From positions 4,836,001 to 4,900,000 of the forward strand of contig JAETXT010000003.1 in assembly GCA_019188255.1 (NCBI GenBank): a stretch of 64,000 nucleotides of DNA. The letters are read 5' to 3'. Position numbers and translations under genes: made by a program. This stretch comes from Verticillium longisporum. Lineage: Eukaryota > Ascomycota > Sordariomycetes > Glomerellales > Plectosphaerellaceae. The notes beneath the pieces are model-generated. The model did no database searches. It was not told where the DNA came from and saw only the letters and a list, made by a program, of their open reading frames with translations. Position 1 is the first letter of the stretch. The number at the start of each line of letters is the position of its first letter. This document shows, one piece after another, positions 12,255 to 23,374 of this stretch.

Positions 12255-13007
12255 ATGCTCTTCAACAACTTCGTGGCAGCTGCTTTCCTGGCCTTCGCCA
12301 GTGTTGGTATGACCAGCCCGGTTCCTGCCACCGGTGACATTTCCGTGGCCGATACGAACCCCCTCATTGCGTAAGTCGAAGACCTTGCACAATATCTGGT
12401 ATCCTCATCTAATCTCAGCACAGCGCTCGTCAGCGTGTGGTTCCTAAGCCTTCGGGCCCTGTCCCCGGTGCTCCCAACAAGGGCTCTGCCGCCACCGCCA
12501 TTCTTGGAATCGCCGAGAAGATCAACCTCCTGATCCAGCAGACGATCGACAAGGACCTTGAGGTATGTCTCTTGCTTTTCTATCTGCCTCATTTACTGAT
12601 TTCTTCTTAGGGCCGCCGTAAGTTCACCCAGGATGTTGCCGCTCGCACCGCCGCCGCTTTCCCTGGACGCGGTGTCGTTGTTTGCAATGTTGGCTTCAAG
12701 ACCACTGGTACTGTTGTCCAGCAGACAACGGTCAGGTACAACGCCAAGCTGGGAACGACTGTGACGTAAGTAGCCCATCTCTCTGGCCTCCTAGTCTGGC
12801 TTTTTCTAACCTAATTATTCTTGAAGCTTTGAGGTCGTCGTTCTTGGAGCTGGTGCTTCCTTCACCCGCCAGGGAGATGGTGGCTTCGAGAACGTGAGTA
12901 TTCCTGATCTATAGCCCCTACTTGAAACATGATGATAACATTGATCTTAGTGGGCGTACAGCATCCCCGGCTCCTGCAGGGTCAACCGCGAGACCATCAG
13001 CTGTTAA
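12255..13007 (+). CDS. Small secreted protein, candidate effector-type
   Basis: Five exons, 12255-12370, 12424-12562, 12611-12765, 12827-12893 and 12951-13007, all with GT...AG introns and consistent phase, giving 177 residues. The N-terminus is a hydrophobic signal peptide (MLFNNFVAAAFLAFASVG) with likely cleavage near residue 20. The mature part has a basic Pro/Ala-rich linker, a predicted helical block (KINLLIQQTIDKDLEGRRKF) and beta-type segments. Cysteines are few: CNVGF in the middle, then SCRV and a terminal C. No enzyme motif is visible. The gene stands alone in a large intergenic space, a frequent setting for secreted effectors. Secretion is well supported; function is unknown. Confidence 0.8.
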
Positions 13008-14423
13008 GCGCTGCAATCTTGCCAAGTCTACTCTCAGCAGCTGCTACAACAGGGGGTACATCTTTGAGGTACTCCGGCACTGTGACGTTTCCTCTGTTTA
13101 GTGTAAACTACTTTCCTTTGTCTTCTCATGGAATCGCGATAAAAAGTCGCAGGATCTCGTGGTCTTTTCCTGTAGACCAACCTCGGCAGGACGAAAAACA
13201 TAGCTTAGTCGACGTAAAAAATGCTCACCACTTGATTCCTGCCATTGAGTCTAAATACTCGCAAAGTGATCTGAGAAGAATATAATCATATTGTATCAGT
13301 GACATGATGTAAAATGGTATTCGATGATCTCATAGCATAGATCATTCCAGCTCAAGTGGCAGAAGCTCAAGACGGGCCGAGCTTTCATGAGGCCGCAAAA
13401 ACTCCACCTTGCTGCCTCTTACCATTTTAGCTCCTGAAGTAAAGCTTGGTCACCCCCTTGATTCAAAGGCGGACAGCAACCAATGATGCAAGATTGCCCG
13501 CAGAAAGAGCAGATAATGCCAAAGCGACGTGCAGCCTCTTAAGCGGCAAGCAGACTGGGCACCTCAAAGCACGCGCCATGCTGGGGGGCAGGACACCATG
13601 ATCTTCATGCCACCAGCCCCCAAAAAAAACGAACTAGAGGCGCCATCGAGCCATCGTGCAAGTAACAAAAGGTCAGTGCACCGAGACTACGGGAGCAACA
13701 ACTGCCGGCCGTTCATCCCGTGTCAGACGCTTTTCTCCTGGATCCACAGCACCTCCCGGTTCGTCAGGCTCGGTCCTCTCGATGAGGCACGGACGAGTCA
13801 GGCTTTACAGCACGGTCTATCCAACCACAGAAATGAGCTCTCCAGGCGTGTGGCCTATCGATGATTCCTTGCCGCGACTCCCGTCCTTGCAGTCCGTTAG
13901 CGACTTTGCGATGGCTGAGGGACTTAAGTATATCAAACATGTGTCATGAGATATTGCCTTGTGTCTCATCTCAGATCAATCCCTACTCATTTACAATGTG
14001 AAACACATTTTTTATAAAAGAAAACAGCTTCAAACAAGCAACTCTACTTTCACGGCTAGCGGTCACTTGTGTAGTTCGAGGCCTGATCCTCAGCTCAAGC
14101 GAAAGGCGAGCAATTCTCAACAGCTTGTCTGAGGCCGCACCGGAGGGGAAAACTCACAACCTTCTCCATCTGGTATCTTTCAAGCAAGCGCGTATCTATG
14201 AGATTGTAAACGCACTAGTTCCGGTCATGGGCTCATATCCTACATTGATGACGGCTGTGCGTGTCCAATTCTGTACTATCTCAACTACCTAAATTGTGCA
14301 TCCCCTTCTATCGACCAAGTTCTGACCTCACGGTGTCAGTGGCCGGTCCAGGGTATCCGATAGTCCTCCTGACGATGCCTCATTACTGAACGTGACAGAG
14401 TCCATTTAAAGAAATCCATATCT
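13008..14423. other. Intergenic, nothing coding recognised
   Basis: Between the secreted protein and the broken FAD monooxygenase. Overlapping frames at 13529-13949 are unsupported. Confidence 0.5.
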
Positions 14424-15395
14424 TCAAGCTGTACTATCAAGTACCATTTTTGTCTGTAACGTAACACAATCAGCGTGCAACTCTGTCTCTGTGCTGCTTT
14501 GGCGACTTACATGTTCGATAACGTTGTGGTTGTACAGAAAGTTCCTGAATTCGGCATCGAACATTGGTCCTGTATCAGCCTTCCATACACCCGTTTGAGC
14601 AAGCTGGGACATCTCTCTGTCGCGATTTTCCTGCTCTTCGCCGTCAGGCATGTGAATCATGTCGCCGTTCCGCCTGGCTTGGGCCGAGACGGCTTCACAG
14701 CGCCATTTTCGTGCCCTCTCGTAAGCCTTCAGAACACGTGGGAGGTCCTCGGCGGATTTTGCGCGGCCGACAGCTACTGAGAGAGATCCTGCATCTTCGG
14801 TGGCCATTGCTGCGCCTTGAGCCAGGAATTGGAGCATGGCATGTGCGTTATCTCCCATCAAGACAACGCGGCCAGACTTACTTGTTCAGCGTGGAAGACG
14901 AGGCACTTCGGCCAGCCTCCACTTGCCGACCTCCTTCGTGTGGTGCAAGATGCGCTTGATGATGGGATTCCATTCTTTATATTCTTCCTCGGCTTGGCTG
15001 ACTGTGGCGGCACGGCTCCATTCCATGGCCCGGTCTCCGTTCTCGTTATGGTTAGCAGGATGTGTGGCACCGAGAGTGTACATGCCGCCTCCGCACGGGT
15101 AAATGATGACATGGCGATTGTAGCCGGCCCAGACATTCGTAGCAGTCTCCTTGAAGATAGGAGCTGTGATAGGGTCTGACATTAGATCGTCGTGGTGAAC
15201 ATAGGCCCTGAAGGCTGACAGGGGGTTAATGTTCATGGAGGTGTTCTCCTCCGGAATGATGTCGTTCCTCAGTTTGGACTTTATGCCTAGGGGACCTGTC
15301 AGCAACCTCTATTCACCAAGAACCTGAGAACCTACCATCTGATAGAACCACAAGATCGGCTGTCAGCACTTCACCCCCTACTAGCTGGGTGGTTT
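14424..15395 (-). pseudogene. FAD-dependent monooxygenase, C-terminal two thirds (detached)
   Basis: Minus-strand remnant of a salicylate hydroxylase-type flavoprotein monooxygenase. It begins abruptly near 15395, without a start, just before GEVLTADLVVLSDG, the conserved strand leading to the DG motif. It is spliced across 15287-15335 and continues through MGDNAHAMLQF and the AQGAAMATEDA helix that contact FAD. A TGA at 14886-14888 interrupts the same frame where relatives normally have tryptophan just before the TSKSGRVVLMGD segment. The missing N-terminal third lies beside it in opposite orientation (15766-16179). The inverted arrangement plus the stop argue that this gene is dead. The original substrate, probably an aromatic acid, is inferred from the family. 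Confidence 0.85.
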
Positions 15396-15765
15396 CGCGG
15401 CTCGCTGAGTTGACTTCTCCATTCAACACCAAGGCCCCTCGCCTCGGCCGAATAAACAGTCGGCCATTGATCCACGAACTCTACGGAGACTTGATGACCA
15501 ATATTTCCATGCATAGATGTAAACGGCATGATGGACAGCCGTTGGGCTTCTCCAATCCGATTTGTGACAACCTTTAGGCTTCGAAACCAACAACGTCAAC
15601 AGACGCAATGCCAATTCCCCGCAGCTAACCGTGAAGAGTGTGCTGCATATACAAAGAGACGTTTGCTCTCTCTTGAATCGTCTGGAATACCCAGTCATTC
15701 TTCGAGGCGGCAACTCCTTACGACTACAACTCAGCACATCGAGCCAGAACCCCAACGCATCCAGA
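15396..15765. other. Inverted upstream region of the broken monooxygenase
   Basis: Lies between the two divergent halves. If the inversion model is right, it is the old promoter and leader of the monooxygenase, turned round together with the N-terminal exon. No separate gene is seen. Confidence 0.5.
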
Positions 15766-16179
15766 ATGCCCTTCAGAATCATAATCGTAGATGCCGGCAT
15801 CGCAGGTCTCTGTGCTGCTATCGGTCTCGCACAGCAGGGCCACGAAGTCACCATCCTTGAGTCTGCTAAAGAACTCACGCCCATTGGTGTCGGGATCCAT
15901 ATTCCGCCCAACGCGACTCTCGTACTCAAACACTTCGGCATCCTTGAAAGAATGACTGACGATGCCATTCATCCTACCAAATTTGTCTTTCGTAGATGGA
16001 ACGACAACAAGGTTATCGCAACTGCACCGGCAGGAAAGCAGCAGCAAGGGACGCCGCCGTATTGGAGCATGCGTCGATCTCATTATCAACGGCATCTATA
16101 TGATGCCATGATCGAGGCGGGAGCAAAGCTTCGACTGAATGCCCGCGTCGAAACTGTAAATGAGCAGGAACCGTCCGTA
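15766..16179 (+). pseudogene. FAD-dependent monooxygenase, N-terminal third (inverted)
   Basis: The plus-strand frame starts at ATG 15766 and gives the FAD-binding Rossmann opening, the GVGIHIPPNA loop and RRSHYQRHLYDAM, as in salicylate hydroxylase-like enzymes. It loses family resemblance after NEQEPSV at about 16179; the open frame then runs 36 more codons of unrelated sequence to a stop at 16285-16287. The residues lost here are exactly those that begin the minus-strand fragment to the left. In the dinucleotide-binding motif the first glycine of GxGxxG is aspartate (VDAGIAG), which would weaken FAD binding and fits relaxed selection. Confidence 0.85.
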
Positions 16180-16594
16180 GCTTCAGACTGTTACCCCGTG
16201 GGCAAGCTCTGGGCAAGCTCGCGTCGCGAGTTAATCGCGAGACACGATAGTATTACAAAACGTCAGCGCGAAACTTACTTGCAGTAGGCTGAACCGATCT
16301 CTGCAAATGACTGGGGGATCGCCAAATGCGTGGCGGACGATCGCCAGCTTAGCTAGCGCTGAGTAAGTCTAAAACACCACGACAAATCAAACGTTTGCCA
16401 AGACATCCCAAGATCCGAAGCGGCTCGGAGTCGAACGGCCAGAAGCGACGCAAGCCGACCATGTTGCTCACTGCTTGCTCCGACATATTTATGCTACCGA
16501 AAACCACCGGTATATCAATGATGGACAAGCTTTGTTGCTCGAGTTAAGCACATCCGACCATCTCAGCTTAAGCAACCAAACTTCCACCTTCAGC
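16180..16594. other. Promoter region of the cupin gene
   Basis: No coding feature recognised. It contains the right inversion breakpoint of the monooxygenase and the upstream region of the cupin gene. An in-frame ATG at 16475 would extend the cupin by 40 residues that lack family features. Confidence 0.45.
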
Positions 16595-17287
16595 ATGTTC
16601 AGTTTCTGTCCACCCCTTGCCTTCTTGAGAGGAGGTGATATCCCGCGGCATCGGACGTCAGAACAGAATCCTGTCGTCCTTCAAGACACCCACCAAAGGC
16701 TGTTTTCCATTAGCTTCAGAACGCCTAGCCCATCGGATGCTACATTCTCCACACAGATCTTTCCTCAGAAAGAGTCCCAGCACGATTTTGAGTCAAGTTT
16801 CTACAGACCGCCGCCGCATTATCACCTCCTTCAAGACGAACACTTCCGTGTCGACTCTGGGGAAGGCACGTGGTATCTTTGGGGCGGAAAGACCGTTCAA
16901 TTGAAGAAGGGTGACCGGATTGTCGTGCCCGCTCGGAGATGGCACACATTCGACGTTGCTCCCGACTCGAAAGAACCACTAGCGGTGTCATACTACTACG
17001 ACAAGGAGTATGTGGAGATGGAAGAAACCTTCTTTAGGAATGTTTTGTCGTACTTTGCAGACTGTCGGAGAGCTGGTGTGTCACCATCCATTTTCCAGAT
17101 CATGGTTTTCGCGATGCACAACTGGATGCCCATTGCATTGCCAGTGCCAGGCCCGGAGTGCTTCAACCTTCTTTTAAACACGATTTTGATGGTCTCGATT
17201 GGGTGTGTTGGACAGTTTCTGCTTGGATACAAAGCTTCATATCCTGAGTATGAAGATGAAGAGCAAAAGAGAGGGAAGAATGATTGA
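16595..17287 (+). CDS. Cupin-domain protein with C-terminal membrane segment
   Basis: Single exon, 230 residues from the ATG at 16595. A single cupin barrel is evident: motif 1 reads HYHLLQDEHFRVDSG (H-x-H, x4, E, x6, G), and motif 2 reads GDRIVVPARRWHTF with the third metal-binding His. These residues would hold one metal ion, as in cupin oxygenases and isomerases. The C-terminus has a hydrophobic stretch (LLLNTILMVSIGCVGQFLLGY) likely to anchor it in a membrane, then a charged tail. Fungal proteins of this type are often found beside oxidoreductases; here the neighbour is the broken FAD monooxygenase. The reaction is unknown. The earlier ATG at 16475 cannot be excluded. Confidence 0.75.
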   Translation: MFSFCPPLAFLRGGDIPRHRTSEQNPVVLQDTHQRLFSISFRTPSPSDATFSTQIFPQKESQHDFESSFYRPPPHYHLLQDEHFRVDSGEGTWYLWGGKTVQLKKGDRIVVPARRWHTFDVAPDSKEPLAVSYYYDKEYVEMEETFFRNVLSYFADCRRAGVSPSIFQIMVFAMHNWMPIALPVPGPECFNLLLNTILMVSIGCVGQFLLGYKASYPEYEDEEQKRGKND

Positions 17288-17707
17288 CGACTCAAACACG
17301 TATGAGGGATTGCACCAAGTGCACATATATCAACAAGGACAGGTTCCCAAGTCTTGTAACCCACCGATCTCTAGTATAATATAAGATTCATCAAAAGAAA
17401 AATCAGGATGACCAATTCTCTTGTTCTTTCAACTTGAGAAGGGAAGCTTGTCGAGGTCTTCCGATAGCATCTGTTCGACGAACGATTCTTAGCGATCCAA
17501 TAGCTGGAGGTTTTCAGACTCTTCAGCCACGTCGGCTCAACCAGGTCATTGTGTCAGCCACTGTTGTGCTACATGCCTACTCTGGCCTCTATGTTCTGAG
17601 GGCGCTACTATGTGTCAATCGATTTCGGACGGCCAGTGTATGGAGCTTGATGCGGATGCTTAGGATGAATGCATTAAGACGTGTTGTGATAAGTAGCTCA
17701 GCTAACG
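17288..17707. other. Convergent 3' flanks, no gene seen
   Basis: Between the 3' ends of the cupin gene and the CsbD-like gene. Nothing coding is supported. Confidence 0.5.
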
Positions 17708-18048
17708 TTAATCCTTCTTCGCGCTCGCTGCGCCCTCTTTCTCCATACCCTCGCATCCGAAGGTCTTGCCTGCTGCCTCTTCAATCTTACCGTAACCTTG
17801 CGTTGAGGCATCACGCGCCTCAGCTGCTGCCTTCATGGAGGAAGCCGCATGTGCCTTGTCCTGCTCACCCGATGAAGTCCAAGCGTGGCTTCCGGTGACA
17901 CTACCGATAGCGCTCTTCTTGCCGTCAGTATCAGGAGGTCCCATAATACGTGACATGGGATTGGGGAACTTACCTCTGCAGCGCCCTTGATATATTCAGC
18001 GTGGCCAGCGACGAGGCCGGGCTGCTGGTTGGTGTTCTGGTCAGACAT
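17708..18048 (-). CDS. CsbD/Hmp1-like small stress-type protein
   Basis: Two exons on the minus strand, 17974-18048 and 17708-17917, separated by a 56-nt intron, giving 94 residues. The acceptor could be AAG at 17918-17920 or three bases further, changing one lysine. The product is hydrophilic, rich in Ala, Lys, Glu and Gly, and resembles the fungal family annotated as mismatched base pair and cruciform DNA recognition protein Hmp1, related to bacterial CsbD: GHAEYIKGAAE, IGSVTGSHAW, DASTQGYGKIEEAAGK and a single CEGM near the end. Such proteins are small, probably disordered and often stress-induced. The DNA-binding role comes from one family member and is not shown here. Confidence 0.8.
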
Positions 18049-18965
18049 GACTTGCAGAATTTTTGTAAAGTTGCTTGTAATGGGTTCTTTGCGTTATTCC
18101 GCGATGACTTTGTTGAACCAAAGGAAATGCGATTGTTGTGCTTGAAGTAAGGCAAGGTAAGGTAGGTACGTGGTGACCAGCAGGTCACACGCCGCTTGTG
18201 CTACGGGGTTCCATGACGTCAGGGGTTCAACGTCATCGATATCTCACCACTCCGGGATCATGCGATGCCCCTGATGAAGTCTGAGGGCAGCTGTTTCGAA
18301 ACTTGAATCTATGAAGGAATCTATGCTGATTGGAGTAATTTTATCAAGTACGAAATTAATCTTCCTCATCCAGTCAGCGTACACTGAAAATTCAATGGCG
18401 ATTAACGTTATAAATAGGGTCTAACACGAGGAAACCCATATATACAGTAAAGCCCACATATTCATGGGAATACGAAGGGATCTTTGAGCGGCTGCTGAGG
18501 AAGGGCAGCATAGTGAATAAGAAAGCAATGGCTGACCATTATCCTATGTACCCATTCAAGCAACTATGCTCCAGTGGCATGAGAGAACATACCCTAATGG
18601 ACTTCTCCTCAACTTGGAGAGTTTCCAAGATTGATCCTGCAGTTGAGTTGAAAAAGAAGACAAAAAGGGCCTGCAAGTGTTCCTCCCATCGACTATCTCG
18701 TGGAAGATGTCCCATTGTTCAACATTGTCGCCATCACCATCCTCCCCGTCATTTTCAGATCGACAAAGCGGGGATGGTAGCTCCGTTAGAGCGATATACC
18801 ATCAGCGCTGGCCCCCGCTTTTCGCCAAACGCAACCAGCATCTCAGAACAGCTGTCGTAAGCAATTAAGCGATCCGAACCCCGAACTCCAATCCGTCGCG
18901 ACTTGACACACCAGCTTCACCCACCCGTGTAACCGCTATAGCCAGGCATTATCAACGCCGCTGCG
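18049..18965. other. Divergent intergenic region (CsbD-like / TAF6)
   Basis: About 0.9 kb carrying the promoters of two divergent genes. No coding sequence recognised; the frames at 18513-18868 are unsupported. Confidence 0.5.
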
Positions 18966-20407
18966 ATGGCCCAACCCGCGCAGCCCGAAACGAAGCTCCT
19001 CTGGAACCCAGAGAATGTCAAGGACGTCGCCGAGTCCGTTGGCATTTCTTCTCTAAACGAAGATGCTCTTCGCGTTCTGACGCAAGATGCCGAGTACCGC
19101 ATCGGCCAGGTCGTGATTGAGGCCCTCCGCTTTATGCGCGCGGCGCGCCGCACCACTCTTACTGTTGGCGATATAGCACAAGCCCTCCGCGTTCTCGATG
19201 TCGAACCCCTCTACGGATACGAATCGACGCGCCCGCTACGCTATGGAGAGGCGAGCCTCGGCCCCGGCCAGCCACTTTACTACTTGGAGGATGAGGAGGT
19301 CGACTTCGAGAAGCTGATCAACGCGCCCCTGCCCAAGGTGCCGCGCGACATGAGCTTCACTGGTAGGTGGCCCAGCTCAAGCTTTTCCCGTGCTCCCGCT
19401 AACGTTTTCACCCCCCAGCCCACTGGCTCGCCATTGAGGGTGTTCAGCCGTCCATCCCCCAGAACCCTACGACCGCCGAGTCTCGCAGCCAGGAGTTGCT
19501 ACCGAAAGGGCCTGGGGCTAACCCTGCCATGGCCGCTCTTGCTGGCAACGACAACGTCTCGCTCCGACCAACAGTCAAACACATCATCTCCAAGGAGCTC
19601 GTTCTTTACTTTGAAAAGGTCCAAAACGCTCTTCTCGACGACAACCCAGACGACGAGGTGGTCCGCCTCCGCCATGCCGCTCTCGCCTCCGTCCGTACGG
19701 ACCCTGGCCTGCACCAGCTGATACCCTACTTTGTCAACTTTGTCGCCAACCAGGTGACCCACCGGCTCGACGACGTCTTCACCCTTCGCCGCGTCATGGA
19801 GCTCACCGAGGCTCTCATCGAGAACAAAAACCTGTTCCTCGACCCGTACGCCAACGCCATCGCCGCGCCCGTCCTCACCTGCCTGCTCGGCCGCAAGCTC
19901 GGCGCCGACGACGCCACGAAAGACCAGTACGAGCTGCGCGAGTTCTCCGCCTCGCTCCTCGGCAAGATTGCCCTGCGCTACGCCGCCTCCAACCACCTCC
20001 TCCGCCCCAAGCTCGTCCGCACGTGTCTCAAGTTCTTCATGGACCCGGACAAGCTGCCGGCCGCGCACTACGGCGCCATCACAGGGCTCGCGGCGGCCGG
20101 CGGGCTCGAGGCCGTGCGCGTGCTCGTGCTCAAGTACCTCAGGGCGTACAGCGACGAGGTCCTGCAGCGGCTCAAGGACAAGGGCGAGGGGCTCGATTTT
20201 GAGCTGCTCGTGGGCGGCATCGTCCGGGCGATCGCGACGCTCGTGGCCGACGACAGGGCCCGGGCTAACGGCGTCAACGGCGGGCCGGCGGCAACGCAGA
20301 CGGCCGAGCTGAAGGAATTCATCGGGCCCATCCTCGGCGAAAGGATCGCCGGCTTGGGAAACAAGAGGCTCGTGGAGCAGGTGCTCGAGGCGCGGACGAT
20401 CCAGTAG
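18966..20407 (+). CDS. TAF6: Transcription initiation factor TFIID/SAGA subunit TAF6
   Basis: Two exons, 18966-19362 and 19419-20407, with a 56-nt phase-1 intron, giving 461 residues, near the usual fungal length. The N-terminal histone-fold domain (about residues 8-75) is recognisable: [33 protein letters not shown] and [20 protein letters not shown], followed by the PLYGYES linker. The C-terminal HEAT-repeat domain covers most of exon 2 (from [20 protein letters not shown] to [12 protein letters not shown]). TAF6 pairs with TAF9 through its histone fold inside TFIID and SAGA in the nucleus. No breaks are visible. The long antisense frame over exon 2 reflects high GC and is not a gene. Confidence 0.95.
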
Positions 20408-20749
20408 CCGGGTCGGGGTGGGGTTCACGGGTGCGACACTACAGTGACGACGAAGACGGGTCGGCGCAAATGGCGTTACGGTTGGTAAAAACGGACGGCA
20501 TGGTCATGGTATACAAAGTCGAAGAAACAATTTCTATAGCACACATTGGCCCGTGGTTCTGGGGACCTCCTCTTCCCCCCCGGCGACTGCATTATTGATA
20601 TCGTCGCCTCCTTTCCTCAACGCCCCTCCTCTGATGTGCGTGCAGCTGCTCATCTCGAGTCTTCTTCTTCCTCCTCTCCACCGCCCCTCCGCTCTCCCAG
20701 TCTCGTCCCCATGCCGGCTCTCCCGGTTCCGTCCTCATGCCGGTGTGAT
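20408..20749. other. Convergent 3' flanks of TAF6 and SDH3
   Basis: About 340 bases between two convergent genes, CT-rich on the plus strand. No gene seen. Confidence 0.6.
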
Positions 20750-21483
20750 TTACAGCAGGAAAGCAGTGTACAGTCCAGCGACGAGACTGGAGCCCCAGAC
20801 GATCCATCCGTACTGGGCGATCTGCTTCTTCGCGAAGCCGAGGCCGAGGTCGTAGGTCAGATGCCTGACGCCGTTGATGCAGTGGAACATGAAGGGCCAC
20901 GCGACGAGGAACTTGATGCCACCCTTGACGGCCAGAGGCAGGGCACCGAAGGCGGCGGCGACGGTGGCGGACTCGATGTGCCAGCCGAGCAGGGGCGCGG
21001 CGACATAGCCGCCAAGGTAGACGAGGAGAGCGGCAGAGAGCCCGCCGCCGGTGAAACGGGTCCAGATGGAGGCGCCAAACCAGGTCTGGTCGATGCGGTA
21101 GGCAGTCAGGTGAGGGGAGGTCGGGCGCTGGAGGCGCTGGGCGGCGAGGATGGACTGGCCCTCGGCGGGCGTGAGCTTTGCGGTGCCGACGGGGCTGCAC
21201 GTGTCGAGGTTAGGAGGATGCTATTCAATGGCGAGCAGGGGGGAGAGAGGATGGCAGGCACGCACCGGATCTGGGAGGTAGAGAGAGCCAGCCTAGGGGC
21301 CTGGGTAGTGAAGAAGGTGCTGGGCGCGGCCACAGCTGGCGGGAGAGGTTAGCTCGACATTCGTAAGGCTCTTTCGGGTGGCTTCAATGAGGCTGCTCGC
21401 GATGCTTGTAGCCATTGATTAGGGAGGGGGGTAGGGAACGCACCTCGGCGCGCGGCCGACACTCCCACCCTTTGCGCAATCAT
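20750..21483 (-). CDS. SDH3: Succinate dehydrogenase cytochrome b subunit (SdhC)
   Basis: Three exons on the minus strand, 21444-21483, 21266-21335 and 20750-21194, in frame, giving 184 residues. The N-terminus is rich in Arg and Ala without acids, as in a mitochondrial presequence. The mature part shows the SdhC signatures RPTSPHLTAY, WTRFTGGGLSAALL and HCINGVRHLTYDLG, the last holding the heme-ligand histidine region. Three membrane helices are evident. With SDH4 it anchors complex II in the inner mitochondrial membrane and forms the ubiquinone site, the target of SDHI fungicides. Exons 1 and 2 are short, but their splice sites and phases agree. Confidence 0.93.
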
Positions 21484-22297
21484 CTTGTCGAGAAATCGGG
21501 GTATTGTGGACGACTGTAATTGATCGGTCGAGGTCGTTGGTAGGCGGAGCAGGCGAGAGAACGTCGCGTGTATCAATCGATGACGAGCAAGCAATCACCA
21601 GCAAAGTGTTGATGTCAACCGTGCAGCTCTCGAAATCCAGCGGAATGCCCTCGGTTCCTCGGCAGCCGGGGCCAATCACCTGCCATGACTTCCTAATCCA
21701 AAGGGTCCACCCAACCTCTACGATACACGTGATTCCAGTCACGTGTCGATTCTGCAGTTGCGCGCACAGGCCACATTGCAATTCACATCAAAGTCGCGAC
21801 TTTTCGCTCCAGCTTCGTTTCTGCTTTCCTCTTTCCCTCTTCAGATAGAAATGGCCACCCGCAAACAGCACAGCTAACGGGCTTCGGCCTGATGAACTCA
21901 CGTTGTCGGTACGTCTTTGGACGAAGGGTGCGCCAAAGATAAATATTGGGAAGGATCCTTCGTTGATCTCGGGGCCCGAAGCAACCAACCGGACTCCGTT
22001 TCTTTTCTGTGATCTACATATCAAGCCTGACAATGTTTTGTTGAACGTGCTCACGTGTGTCTCTCATTACCCTCATCGGAGGGCCGACTACAGCTTCACA
22101 TCGTTGTGTCGTGAGGGTCCGCCAGACGAGCCAGGTCTGGCGATGTCATACCTTGTTCAGTCACATGTGTGGGTCAAGAAATTGCATTACACATGGCACC
22201 ACGAGTTGAGACGATCTTGTTTGTGCGTTCTGCTGCACACTGCATATCTTACTCATCCAGACATTACGAAAGGAAACCCCATGACCCCATAGCAGCA
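21484..22297. other. Intergenic, nothing coding recognised
   Basis: Upstream of SDH3 and downstream of the TauD-like gene. The short open frames are not supported. Confidence 0.5.
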
Positions 22298-23340
22298 TCA
22301 CTGCTCCGCCTTCTCCTGCCCAGCAGCAGCAAGCATTTCCGCCTTGATGGCTTCCCTGCGGCTACTGCTCTGGGGGTCGAAATAAGGCCTCTCGCCCAAG
22401 CTCACAGCCCTCGACCCTTGCCTCTCTCCGAGGTTCTCAAACAGGTAATCCGGCGTGGCGTCGTGGCACACCGACCGGTTGTCCCAGATGGCCACGTCGT
22501 TGACGTCCTTCCACTTGAACCGCACCTGCAGGTCGTGGTTCTCGACAATGAGCTGCACGAACCATGCGAGGAAGTGCTTCGACTCGTCGTCCGAGAGTCC
22601 GTTGATCTTCTGCACGTGGTGGCCGACGGCGAAGACGCTCTTCCAGCCAGTTACGGGGTTCGTGCGGATGACGGGGTGGATCGCCTCGAGCAGCTCGCCG
22701 ACGTTCTCGGGCGCGCCGCGCTCGGCGCTGTAGATCTTGAAGCCGTTCTTGTCGGCCGCCTCGTTGAACCCGGGCTGCGCGTACGTCGCCGTCAGGCTGT
22801 CGAGGAAACCCTGCAGGGTCGCCGAGATGCGGTCGTGACTTCGTAGCCCGAAGCCCAAAGCGTGTCTGGCCGTATGTCAGCGATGCTCTTCGCCCAAGCT
22901 GTGCCTCCATGATTTGTGAGGGTTGAACAGAATTGGCAAAATGAAAAAAAAGGGGGGGGAAGAGGCTCACCACCGCCCGTCTCGGGCAACTGCGTAAGTC
23001 GGAGCAGGGCATAATCACTCGGAATGGGCTCGAACGTGATATCCGAGTGCCATTGCGACTTCTGGCTCTGCTTCTTGTTGTAGTTCAGGAAGCGATGCAG
23101 GTACAGCCTCTTGGCCTGCTCGCTCGAGATGACGCTGATCTCGTCGTCCTTGTCATCGCCGCGGCCTGCATTGTTGATCGGGTGGATGTGCAGCTTCGAT
23201 GTCGATGGCTTGCCCGAGAGCTCGCCCAGACGCTGGACAAGCTCTTTCTGGAGATCATTGGTCACGTCGTCCTGCTTGCGGAAAAAGAGGACACCGCGTT
23301 GCGAGACTGTGTGTCACGAGTTAGCCTCAACATGTATGCG

Positions 23341-23374
<34 letters not shown>

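Noticed and set aside
19499..20428. 309-codon minus-strand open frame over TAF6 exon 2
   Set aside because: Antisense shadow in GC-rich DNA; the sense frame is clearly TAF6.
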